Positions 49,701-57,330 of a stretch of DNA of 64,000 nt are shown piece after piece. Position numbers and translations under genes: made by a program. The stretch comes from Allacma fusca. Lineage: Eukaryota > Arthropoda > Collembola > Symphypleona > Sminthuridae. A model generated the notes under the pieces. It saw only the letters and a list, made by a program, of their open reading frames with translations. It had not been told where the DNA came from and ran no database searches. Location of the stretch: contig OX359246.1 of assembly GCA_947179485.1 (NCBI GenBank), positions 9,610,001 through 9,674,000 of the forward strand, written 5' to 3'. Position 1 is the first letter of the stretch. Every line of letters starts with the position of its first letter.

Positions 49701-51330
49701 TTGGTTTTTTGAAAACTATGATGACGGGACTGGAGAAAGGCGATGTGGAGGGCTCAATTATGTCATTGTCCAATAATTTCTGCACTTCTGCATCAATAAT
49801 GGCATCTTGGTATGAGGAGGTCTTATAGGGTTTATGAGCTACGATACCTCCTTGTTGAAGTTCGACTTTGAATGGTATTGTGGAACATTTGCCGAGCTCA
49901 TGAGCATGAAATGCAAAAGAGCTCCTGTATTCTCGTAGCAATGAACGGAGTTTAGTTTGGTCATGAGGGTGTAGGTCTGGATTGATTTTAAATGATGCGA
50001 CTTCAGTCTCCAATTGTGAGGTATTGATCGTATTGATATGTATGGGTTTCATAGAATTATCATGTGCGTCAAAATTGGTTAAATTTCCGAGGCCCAAACC
50101 GTCTGGTAAGGTAATAGACACAGAAGTAGGATTTGTGAGAAGGAAGAATTTAGAGTCAGGACTGAGTATTGCATGAGGAGCTAGGATATGGAATTGGGTG
50201 TATAGGGAGGCATGAGGTTGGAAATATAAAGGCGAAGTTTGGTCAATGGAATGAATGGTTGCAATGGTTACATGAGACCTGGGTGAAATGACCTGTGTTC
50301 CATGGACGCGGAGAACATCGTCTTCCATGGTATTTGAAATGCACAGAATAGGAATATTTATAATTTTGGACGTTGTAGAAGGTTTAGCTGAGACAGATGA
50401 TATGGGAGTAGGTTTAGTTTTGTGAGTAACTCTGCGGGAGGTAGAAATCCGTCGGCGAAGGGGATGGGTTGAGCTATGGAAACATGCCTGGTCTGTTTCA
50501 TCAGAAGACGTGTCTGGAGTTAAGGAAAATTTTTCTGTAGGCCGTGAATATTTATTCCCATGTTGAGATTTATTTTTCGTAGTTGTGAGAGTCTGGGAAG
50601 CTTGGTCCTGGAAAGTGGGAAGAGTTTGAGTAGACATTGAGATTGGAAAAGAGGGCACAGGTGGTGTAGGAGATGCAAACCAAGGGTTGGGCAAGAAAGT
50701 AGCTTCCTGGTCTTTGTTAGAATGAGATTTATTTGACAGTTGTGTTCCGTCTGACGAAATTCCTATGGGTTTGACTGGAAGTTCGCATTGTTCCTTAAAT
50801 GCATTGTCGTGCTGTACGAGAGTATGAATTAACGGGATGTTTCCTGTGAATTTGTTGAATAGGATATTTTTCTCAGTGTTGATAAGGAATCCTCCTTTAG
50901 AATATAAGAAGTCTGTTCCCAATATGCAGCGAAGTGTTGTGGAAGGAGCAATTATAAAAGGGTGTAAAAATGTACAGTCTCCTATCTGGATTTTTACAAG
51001 GGCGAGTCCTGTATTGGGCATGTGATTTCCAGAGGCATCTATGAGTGTGAGATTGGTCTTGGTGATGTGTGTGCCTTGAGGTACATATGATGGATGGATC
51101 AGCGAAGCAGCTGCTCCTGTGTCGATGAGACACGGGAGGTTCACACCGTTTATACTGACAATGATTTTAAGTGAACATGAAAGTGAGTGTACAGTGATGT
51201 GAGTAGTACATTCTGTATTAACGGAAGGGGTTATTAGTGGCTGTCTTGTGAGTTTTGGTGGTCTGCAGCTTGTATAGGCAGAAGCTGGCGTCGGGGCAGG
51301 CCTTGTGGAGCCTGCCCGTTGGAGTTTAAA
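46798..51330 (-). CDS. pol: Retrotransposon Pol polyprotein (protease-RT-RNase H-integrase), entered by -1 frameshift
   Basis: The frame is open from the slippery site at 51330-51324 to TAA at 46798. The first conspicuous motif is the retropepsin site LIDTGAAASLI, about 60 codons in. After a long Ser/Thr/Pro-rich linker come RT motifs MVIDFRSLN, FSTLDLASGFHQI, MPFGTKNSP and AMAYVDDIVI (YVDD near 49370). RNase H has TDAS (about 48995), ILELLA, KTDHHSL and VADCLSRN. Integrase has the zinc site H-NPVSH-SGH ... CSFCQ, then the triad in MDVQGP, QSDQGTEF and GLIERSH, and a GPF-type C-terminus (LLPRWKGPFSVID). Between RT connection and RNase H the text ECDQAFLYTDAS is about 25-30 residues shorter than usual, an in-frame deletion. 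No ATG is needed at the start because translation arrives from Gag. Confidence 0.92.
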   Translation of the reverse strand, partial: FKLQRAGSTRPAPTPASAYTSCRPPKLTRQPLITPSVNTECTTHITVHSLSCSLKIIVSINGVNLPCLIDTGAAASLIHPSYVPQGTHITKTNLTLIDASGNHMPNTGLALVKIQIGDCTFLHPFIIAPSTTLRCILGTDFLYSKGGFLINTEKNILFNKFTGNIPLIHTLVQHDNAFKEQCELPVKPIGISSDGTQLSNKSHSNKDQEATFLPNPWFASPTPPVPSFPISMSTQTLPTFQDQASQTLTTTKNKSQHGNKYSRPTEKFSLTPDTSSDETDQACFHSSTHPLRRRISTSRRVTHKTKPTPISSVSAKPSTTSKIINIPILCISNTMEDDVLRVHGTQVISPRSHVTIATIHSIDQTSPLYFQPHASLYTQFHILAPHAILSPDSKFFLLTNPTSVSITLPDGLGLGNLTNFDAHDNSMKPIHINTINTSQLETEVASFKINPDLHPHDQTKLRSLLREYRSSFAFHAHELGKCSTIPFKVELQQGGIVAHKPYKTSSYQDAIIDAEVQKLLDNDIIEPSTSPFSSPVIIVFKKPNDQGIRKPRMVIDFRSLNAITKAMHWPLPSIDEILRRLQNQKYFSTLDLASGFHQITVEDSSREKLSFITRNGQYQYKDMPFGTKNSPSHFCRVIDVILADLKYNTAMAYVDDIVISSTTIEDHISKLRKIFIRFAQHNLKFEPTKCKFGYEQINLLGFTINAYGIQPYDDNLNGLRMMPVPTNITTVQSFLGMANFFRRFVPNFAHIAAPLRELTKKNAPFLWTHECDQAFLYTDASYQGLGAYMTQLHPDGLEHPIFFLSRRLNKYEVKYHIRILELLAITWSVMKLKEYLLGIPFTVKTDHHSLCYIMKSKDSLDPKLQRLQLLLMPYDITIKYVKGTTHKVADCLSRNPFQQPTHSQTDEDACLSIHTIDIGILQQEQAKDPALTDIINKLPTNWRLRSTYALYNNILYKHNKKLGEKSLLMIPHHMVPDIIKRHHNPVSHSGHTKALKEIQQSYYWKTMSKDIKDFIQSCSFCQERKSPRGQKQPGEFQFIPIPLRPFERIQMDVQGPLTNKEGRPRYIITAICYLTKFLVAEVVPTADASAIAKFIFNKIAAVYSLPEIIQSDQGTEFNNAVITELSKIFDFKMNYSTAFHPQTQGLIERSHQTLGDCIAIYRAENKADWPHAIPAITFHLNNTLHSSHGFTPFYVLHGFHARTPLRNAFPTFTPENRNVQDLTTLWRTTHEILTRHREKYAARVNKSKRTVNYNIGDNVLLEHTSLQPGTSSKLLPRWKGPFSVIDQPSDVNYTIRGSVGNTVKTLTVHVSRLKLFHQRPNVFDTKSLLHNDYTPPEQEPSTNLQEIPKEIPASTRELPSPDPDTIPEIISEKPSSQPDIILDPELPLKDTHAFPLRNTVPPFPVQQTPPIPPEIQEQPHKPTYREALLSAPKNSTVKIPHSSSITIPNKRVRRTQQQLLEQESQQILPTDFYSRTDTEFRRSTRTNINAMDSLYHYATVRPTNNHSYQL

Positions 51331-51656
51331 GGCTGGTTCTGTAGTTGCTGTTGTCTTTCTTCACGTCGTCGTTGCATATATTGTGGAAATTGTTGGTAAT
51401 GTATAGCAACGGGTTGTCTGCAACGGTTAGCATGATGGCCTGGACGGGAGCAACGACCGCAAATTTCTGGGGATTGAGAAGCTGGAATTTGAGGTTGAGT
51501 AGGCTGAGTTGGGCAATACCGTGCTGTGTGGCCGGTTTGGTTACACTTGTAACACGTGTAGGTTCGTTGAATGTTAGAACCTAGTCCAGGTTGAAAGTTG
51601 TTGTACTGTGAGCGCTGTGGCTGAGCATGTTGAGTGACTGCCATAATTGGAGTGTC
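51234..51656 (-). CDS. gag: Nucleocapsid part of Gag, in frame after a TAA
   Basis: This frame continues directly from Gag, beginning with the codon after the TAA at 51659-51657. An ATG lies four codons on (51644). It carries two zinc knuckles, CYKCNQTGHTARYC and CGRCSRPGHHANRC, both C-x2-C-x4-H-x4-C, in a Gln-rich setting, and ends at TAA 51236-51234. Because RNA-binding knuckles belong to Gag, either the TAA is suppressed, the ATG is used separately, or this copy has acquired a stop. The -1 shift into Pol occurs within this segment. Confidence 0.8.
   Translation of the reverse strand, partial: DTPIMAVTQHAQPQRSQYNNFQPGLGSNIQRTYTCYKCNQTGHTARYCPTQPTQPQIPASQSPEICGRCSRPGHHANRCRQPVAIHYQQFPQYMQRRREERQQQLQNQPLNSNGQAPQGLPRRQLLPIQAADHQNSQDSH
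51294..51330 (-). promoter_or_regulatory. Programmed -1 ribosomal frameshift signal
   Basis: The heptamer T-TTA-AAC (51330-51324) lies in the correct phase of the Gag frame (codons CCT TTA AAC). A 6-nt spacer (TCCAAC) follows, then a perfect 8-bp hairpin GGGCAGGC - TCCACAAG - GCCTGCCC (51317-51310, loop 51309-51302, 51301-51294). Slippage by -1 enters exactly the Pol frame, which is open from here to integrase. Slippery heptamer, spacer length and GC-rich stem all match the known retroviral type. Confidence 0.88.
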
Positions 51657-53939
51657 TTAAGCTTCTAATTTTTCTATTTTCTCAAGAAGCGTGGCCAGGG
51701 TTTTTTCCAATGATGAAGGAAGGACTGGGGTTGCAAGAGTAACTGCACTGTGGTCTGTATGAGGAGTAGTGCAGGATTCATAGTCGCGTAGGGCGTCCAA
51801 GAGATGATTGAAGTTTTTAATTTTCAGATTCTTGCTGGTTATGAAAATTTTAACCGTAGTGTCGAGTTTTTCCAACAATGTTTTCACAGTAGTGGCCTCT
51901 GGAAATGTGGACCAGTCTGTGCTTGCGGCAGACTTAACTCTTAACACGAATTTGGTTGGTGGTTCATGTGGGTATGGTGTCATAGATAGTGCATCGAGAA
52001 GCTTACTTTTCCTATCGGGAATATCCCTGGGCATTTTATTCAAAAGGTCGTCTCTAAACTGGGCATATGTTTGACGGGACGTAGATGTAAGGTTGTAATA
52101 ATGAGCCAAATAATCTTTGCCTGTTTTAGTAGCATCCGATAGTTTACGATACACATACGATTTCTTCATTTTATCGTCTGTTACAAATGTGTTGAAAAAA
52201 TCGTCACATCTAAACAGGAATTCAGAAAGTTCTTCGGATGAAATTTTGGATGAGGGATAAGTTGGCTTATCGAAAAGGAAACGGTTGTAGTCCATGGTAG
52301 TGTTTTTTGTAGGATTAATCGGAGGAATAGGTGGAGGAGTTGGAATAGGAGAAGTGGAACGGGAAGAGGAAGAACTGTTGGTGGCAGTGGTGAAATGGAG
52401 AGATTCAGAGTGGAGTGACCCTGAATCAGAGTTTGAATCTGAAAGAGGTGGGGGGGTTATGTTAATATTATAGATAGGATTGTCACTGTCGTATGCGGCG
52501 GTGGTTTCAGCGTCAGGAATGAGAACAGCGGTATTATCCTGTGCAGCCGTATGAGAATGATTATTAATGTGGTTGTCTGGGTTAGTGACGGGAGTGGAAA
52601 AAATGTCCGGGTAGGAGTTAGTAGCTATTGAAATAAACTCTTGATCAAAAAGAAAGAGTCCTTCTTTGTAGGCTTGCTGAGAGGAAAAATGACAGTGGTT
52701 GTGGGTATATTTGGAGGCGAGATTAAATTCCTGTACTATGCCTAAGTAAGATGCGTAACTGAGAAGATGTGAAATATCCTGACTGGAATTTTGTGCAGTT
52801 TGTAGTCTTGTGGTCCAGGCGAGGATAACAGGCGTGTAGCTGTGTGTTTCTATGACAAATGTAGGGGTCTTTGTTGTAGACACGGATGGAGTAGTTGTGG
52901 TGACAGGAGTTGTAGTCACTGTGGGACAAAATTCGGCAGCCAATAAGGATGTCTGTATGTCCTCGATTTCTTCAATGATGGATGCAAATTCAGTTGAATT
53001 AGTCTGCCAAAGTGTAAAGATGCGGAGGATTCGTGCTACAATTTTTGTAAATGTTTCTCTGGTATTGAGGAAATGACCGTCAGATGTAACTTCTGTGGTT
53101 AACTTGAGATCATACAGCAATTGTTGGTAATGGGAGTACGTAAGGATGCTAGTCCCGGAAGAGTCTGTTTCTTGCTTGGTCTTAATGTCATCAACGAGTT
53201 TCTGGGCGACGTCTTCGAGAAGGTCTCGGGAGGCAAAAACACGAGATGATGTTGGTTGTGGGTGTGGAGCGACAGGTGTGCCAATGAGAGTATGATTGTT
53301 AGACAAATTAAAGTTTGTACTTACTGATTGAGTTGTAACGAAGATCGAATCGTTATCTGAGGGACCAGAAGAGACTGCGGGAGTGGAAGTCCTACTGGGG
53401 TGGAAACTCGCAAATCCTCCAAGAGGTGTTGTGGGTTCCGGTGTTGGTCCTTCGGTGTCAGTTTCGCCTTCACTTGATGGTACGTGGGTGAGGATGTCGT
53501 CTGGGACGGTCACCACGGTGGTTTCAGGCAGGGTCGTGGTCGAACTGTTTATTGATCGCGGAATTCGGCTAGGATTTTTCCGGATAACTTTTATGTCACT
53601 CCTATCAACTGGTTGGGGCTCAATGTTGGAGTTAACGTATCGAGGCAGCTTTTGCTTAAACAGTTTGTAAAACTTGTAAAGGTATAGTGCTCTCGTAGAT
53701 GAGAGATGACTATATTTGGCACGTGCACGTATTTGGTCCTCAGAGGTAAGCTCAACGAGAGCAGCTTCACTTAGTAATAGAGCTATATATTTTTGTTGAT
53801 TACAAATGATAAATTCCTGATGATTGTCTAATTCGATTACTCTAATAAATCTGATATCGTGAGGTGACATGTGGCACGGGGAAACTTGAGACAATTTATA
53901 GAAAATTTGAGCATAGCCTACGGCGGCGGCTGACGCCAC
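51657..53939 (-). CDS. gag: Retrotransposon Gag (matrix/capsid-like part)
   Basis: A 760-codon frame starting MASAAAVGYAQIFYKLSQ and ending in a TAA. The middle is low complexity in Ser/Thr/Pro. The last ~200 residues, from MDYNRFLFDKPTYPSSKISS on, are helical and resemble capsid: LSEFLFRCDDFFNTFVTDDKMK, then YNLTSTSRQTYAQFRDDLLN and DALRDYESC. The C-terminus SLEKTLATLLEKIEKLEA is a short coiled coil. The N-terminal extension is long for a Gypsy Gag. The stop is followed in frame by the zinc knuckles. Confidence 0.82.
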   Translation of the reverse strand: MASAAAVGYAQIFYKLSQVSPCHMSPHDIRFIRVIELDNHQEFIICNQQKYIALLLSEAALVELTSEDQIRARAKYSHLSSTRALYLYKFYKLFKQKLPRYVNSNIEPQPVDRSDIKVIRKNPSRIPRSINSSTTTLPETTVVTVPDDILTHVPSSEGETDTEGPTPEPTTPLGGFASFHPSRTSTPAVSSGPSDNDSIFVTTQSVSTNFNLSNNHTLIGTPVAPHPQPTSSRVFASRDLLEDVAQKLVDDIKTKQETDSSGTSILTYSHYQQLLYDLKLTTEVTSDGHFLNTRETFTKIVARILRIFTLWQTNSTEFASIIEEIEDIQTSLLAAEFCPTVTTTPVTTTTPSVSTTKTPTFVIETHSYTPVILAWTTRLQTAQNSSQDISHLLSYASYLGIVQEFNLASKYTHNHCHFSSQQAYKEGLFLFDQEFISIATNSYPDIFSTPVTNPDNHINNHSHTAAQDNTAVLIPDAETTAAYDSDNPIYNINITPPPLSDSNSDSGSLHSESLHFTTATNSSSSSRSTSPIPTPPPIPPINPTKNTTMDYNRFLFDKPTYPSSKISSEELSEFLFRCDDFFNTFVTDDKMKKSYVYRKLSDATKTGKDYLAHYYNLTSTSRQTYAQFRDDLLNKMPRDIPDRKSKLLDALSMTPYPHEPPTKFVLRVKSAASTDWSTFPEATTVKTLLEKLDTTVKIFITSKNLKIKNFNHLLDALRDYESCTTPHTDHSAVTLATPVLPSSLEKTLATLLEKIEKLEA

Positions 53940-54098
53940 GTAAGATTTTAATTGACAATGTGGTAGAAAAAATAGAAATTTTGGGCAGAGTTCTGTTTAG
54001 CGGCTTACGCCACAAGTGTGTTTTGTCACTGAATTGTCAAGGTTGATTGAAAAATAGTCGTATAATGTTATTTACGAACCTGAGTATTTGAGAGACGT

Positions 54099-54118
54099 CG
54101 AAACCCGCACTTTCACCA
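54099..54118 (-). other. Primer binding site
   Basis: TGGTGAAAGTGCGGGTTTCG begins with TGG directly after the LTR terminus CA. Its complement ends TTTCACCA and includes TCGAAAC, as expected of a tRNA T-loop and 3' acceptor end. The tRNA species was not identified. Confidence 0.65.
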
Positions 54119-54576
54119 TGTTAATATAATTATTGTTGTAGTAATTGTAGTTGATGGTTCGTAATGGTGAAAATGTAATGAAGAGCCGATCATGGAAATA
54201 AATAGGGAGATGTTCATGGAATCGAGAGTGAGAGATGAGATGATGGGGAAAATGTAGACGGCAGAGATGCACTTGCCTTGGAGTGAGGGATTTCGGGCTT
54301 GTGTCTCAAGATAGGAAAAATGAGATGAGTATGTTGTTATAAAGGTTTGTTCTCACGGTATACTTTATTTACATATAGTGCGTGAAGGGATACACTTAGT
54401 AGGTCTCACACGCGTTCCCTTACTCTGCTTAGCTCAAGATCTGATGTTGCTCTCCTCTCTCGTGCCTTCGAAGCCACGAAGTTTTATACGGAGGTGAGCT
54501 CACAAGAGCCCACCTCCAGTATTCACAAAGGTTTTCATTTTGACCAATAATATTAGGTTAAAGTAAGTACCTAACA
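54119..54576 (-). repeat. 5' LTR of the retrotransposon
   Basis: On the minus strand it runs TGTTAGGTAC ... ATATTAACA, 458 bp with TGTTA/TAACA termini. It contains TATAAAA (54488-54482) and, about 115 bp further, AATAAA (54369-54364), as expected for promoter and polyadenylation signal. The outer border is inferred from the TG..CA rule, because no second LTR is available for comparison. Confidence 0.7.
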
Positions 54577-55371
54577 CTTTTTACATGGAAACTTAACATC
54601 TTAACAGTACATATATGTACATTAATGTTAACGTTACATTTATTGAGTGTTAAGAAACCAGATATCGGTTAACAATATATATATATATATATATCAAAGA
54701 TATGCTTATTAAGTTATTTACACTCCATTTTTCTAGTAAACCATACTGAAGTTACATCATTGTTGCCATTAATTACCGTTAATGCTATAAGAAAATGTGT
54801 TTTTGAACCGTTAGAAGATAACAAATCGCACTGTAAATTAAAATTACCGTTGATTTCTCTAGTAATTATTAGCCTCGCCTCAGCACACGTGATGGGAAAT
54901 AATTCAGAGATTCCAATTACTGTTGTTTTGCTGATTGTTACTTTTAAATCGAAGCCTCTGTTGCACTAACCCTAACACGAGCATACACGAAAGAAGCGGA
55001 AATATATACAGAAGAATTTAAATCTTATTGCATGATCATGTCCACATAACCTTATCCATATTTCGATCATCCAAAGAAAACTATACAATCTAGAGGCCAC
55101 TTTGCAGTGTAGTTAACGGAATCCTTGGCCATCGCTATTTCAATTTTCACTGATATGGAAAGCCGTTATTCGCATTAATACGCAAGTCCTTTGTTTGAGT
55201 TTAGTGAATACATTGTGGAAGTTCTTACCACTTCATTGCTACGTTAGTATGTGAGCATTATATGAGCACATTAGTATTTGTGTTCTCTGGAAAATCAGGT
55301 TGAAATTGACAATTATGTTTCAGAATCTGGATGTTATTACATTATTTATTGTAACAAAAGTATCTTTAAGA
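54577..55371. other. Spacer, with an (AT)n microsatellite at 54674-54694
   Basis: Non-coding. A 69-codon frame at 54760-54969 is unremarkable. The right part (from about 55290) is paralogous to sequence 3' of pseudogene D (41455-41540). Confidence 0.5.
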
Positions 55372-55710
55372 CAGGGGTCGGATTTTTGTAAATCTCCCTG
55401 GAAGATTTTTTGTTGATTTTCCTTGCTGGTTGTGATGTACCTGTACGAAGCAAGTTTCAAACTCCCCGTTGACAAAATAATTTCCGTAATACACATCAAC
55501 AAATTCAAAATTCCCTGCCCAAAAAAGGTAAAAAAATTCAAAATCCCTGTTGACAAAAATTATTTTCAGTAAAACACCTCAACAATTTCGAAGATCCGTG
55601 CCCAAAAAAGGTCAACAAATTTGAAAATCCGTTTGTAATCCCGTTTGAAAACTTCCCTGCTGAAAACATTTTAAGATTATTCCCGTCTTCCCACATAAAT
55701 CTGACCCCTG
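55372..55710. mobile_element. Short hAT-type MITE, 339 bp
   Basis: Inverted ends CAGGGGTCGGATTT (55372) and AAATCTGACCCCTG (ending at 55710), with an exact 8-bp duplication CTTTAAGA (55364-55371 and 55711-55718). The interior repeats TCCCTGTTGACAAAAT-like units. The paralogous locus by pseudogene D has the empty site CCTTAAGA (41537-41544). Confidence 0.93.
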
Positions 55711-55887
55711 CTTTAAGATATCGGACTGAAACATATATCGTTATATATTTTCAGTCTTGTCAATGTTTGAGCATTTTTAGATAATCATTTATTTCCTGAT
55801 GTTGGTTTTACCTGAATCGGCCGATTTTGTAATGTAATGTCCATGAAATGTTCAAAACAGGAGTACACAAGGACTTCGTGACGGGTT

Positions 55888-57064
55888 AAGGATTTAAAAG
55901 TAGAAATGTTGTTGTTTGAGTAAAAATTAGTTGTATCATCGGAAGTACCATATAGCCCTGTCTATGAAGTAGGCTTCCATCAGGTTCAGTGCAATGTAAG
56001 GAAGGGATTTTGAAGATCTCCGAGACCCAGGACCTATCAACTGGGAAATATTCCAGTATTTGAGGACTGAAGCTCCAGGTGTGGGGCTAAAAGTAAAACT
56101 CGGAGATACCACATGAGATTGAGGCCTAAAAAATGCGTAAACTAGGAATTAGCAATAATATTCAAACCAAGATCATACTCTTGTTTGCTAGTTGCACAGC
56201 GAGTCCAGTGTCTTATTCTTGACAATAAACTGATCTGCATGAAAACATAAAGGGACATTAAGCATTAGATTTGGAACACAAATTCCTCATACCTTCACTC
56301 CCAATTAGCTCAACGAATTTTCATACATTTTCTACAGAATTGTTTATTGGATTTAAAAACAATTTAACCTTGTTTTGGAAGCAAAAAGTGATTATAGATT
56401 ATAAACTATCCCTCTGTTTTCTATACATGGCTTGTATCGTCAGTATAATTTGTTTGGATTTTGTTTGGACGTGAAAAATGACTTACCTGAAAACCAACCC
56501 CCCTTTACTATATATATTCCTTTCAAAATTGGGAAATATAAAAAAAATTACAACAAATTTTGCTTTTCATACTGGCAAACTCCTCCGTGGTATCCAGGTA
56601 CTGGTTGAGGAAGTTTGTGTTCTCACTCCTGTTTGAATAATCCTCAATCATCATAATCGCATTGAGGGCTGGTAACAGAGAGTAAAACGATTCCAGGAAC
56701 CTCTCGCAGATCCTCTGATATTTAGTGGCATAGGTTACGTCCAGCTCAACCTGAATATATCGGACATAGACATCAGCATAGAGGTAAGATTTCATTTTGG
56801 AAAGTTTAGCAACGGCATATGCCAATGAAATCAACAACCTGTATGTACAAATGAATCGCAGTTTCAGAAAAATATCTCTGGTATACAAGCGGAGCTTTCC
56901 TTTTCAGTTACAATTCTGTGAATATCCATTGAAGCCAAAGTACCTTCCAAAAGTCCATCCATAAATTTCAAGTAGAATTTACTGGGAACGAAGGACCAAA
57001 TGTACTTCGACTTTGCTTCAATCTCATGCGTCCTCTGGCCACAACAATTATGCACCCAGGTCAA
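55888..57064 (-). pseudogene. Chemoreceptor-like pseudogene E
   Basis: 56560-57064 (minus) corresponds to receptor exon 1: DVYVRYIQVELDVTYATKYQRI, then FLESFYSLLPALNAIMMI and NFLNQYLDTTEEFAS align with receptors A-C. 56170-56250 recalls the start of exon 2 (DQFIVKNKTLDS) but meets stops. 55888-56060 matches the 3' end of exon 3 (compare 18236-18420) with frameshifts. It belongs to a subfamily shared with D rather than with A-C. Confidence 0.75.
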
Positions 57065-57330
57065 TTAAGTCAATTTGTGAAAAACCTAACAATAAGTAAA
57101 TTAATTAAATCAGAAATAAGTTTCCGAAAGTATGTCAATTATTCAATGAAATTTATTAAGGACGAAAAATAGTATGAAAAGAACTGCCGAAGATCATATC
57201 ACGAATCTGGAACTGGCAATCTGATTATTATTGATCTTATTATTTACAACTATTGTAAATTGTCTGCTTCCTCATACCTACCATGTCATCCTGGAAGTCC
57301 TGAACCACATGGTAGCTCAAGTCACATTTT
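57065..57330. other. Spacer between pseudogene E and receptor C
   Basis: No feature seen apart from the expected 3' end of receptor C. Confidence 0.4.

Larger units (their letters stand above)
46798..54576 (-). mobile_element. Ty3/Gypsy-type LTR retrotransposon, 3' LTR not found
   Basis: A minus-strand order of LTR, primer binding site, Gag with capsid-like and zinc-knuckle parts, protease, reverse transcriptase, RNase H, integrase, which is the Ty3/Gypsy order. Long frames are open throughout, except for a TAA between capsid and zinc knuckles and a -1 frame change before protease. No env frame is seen. The missing 3' LTR may have been lost to truncation or hidden in the assembly gap (44906-45105). 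Confidence 0.9.

Noticed and set aside
46957-53670. Many short plus-strand frames opposite the retrotransposon
   Set aside because: They are antisense shadows of gag and pol.
54674-54694. (AT)n run considered as a regulatory element
   Set aside because: A simple dinucleotide microsatellite with no supporting context.
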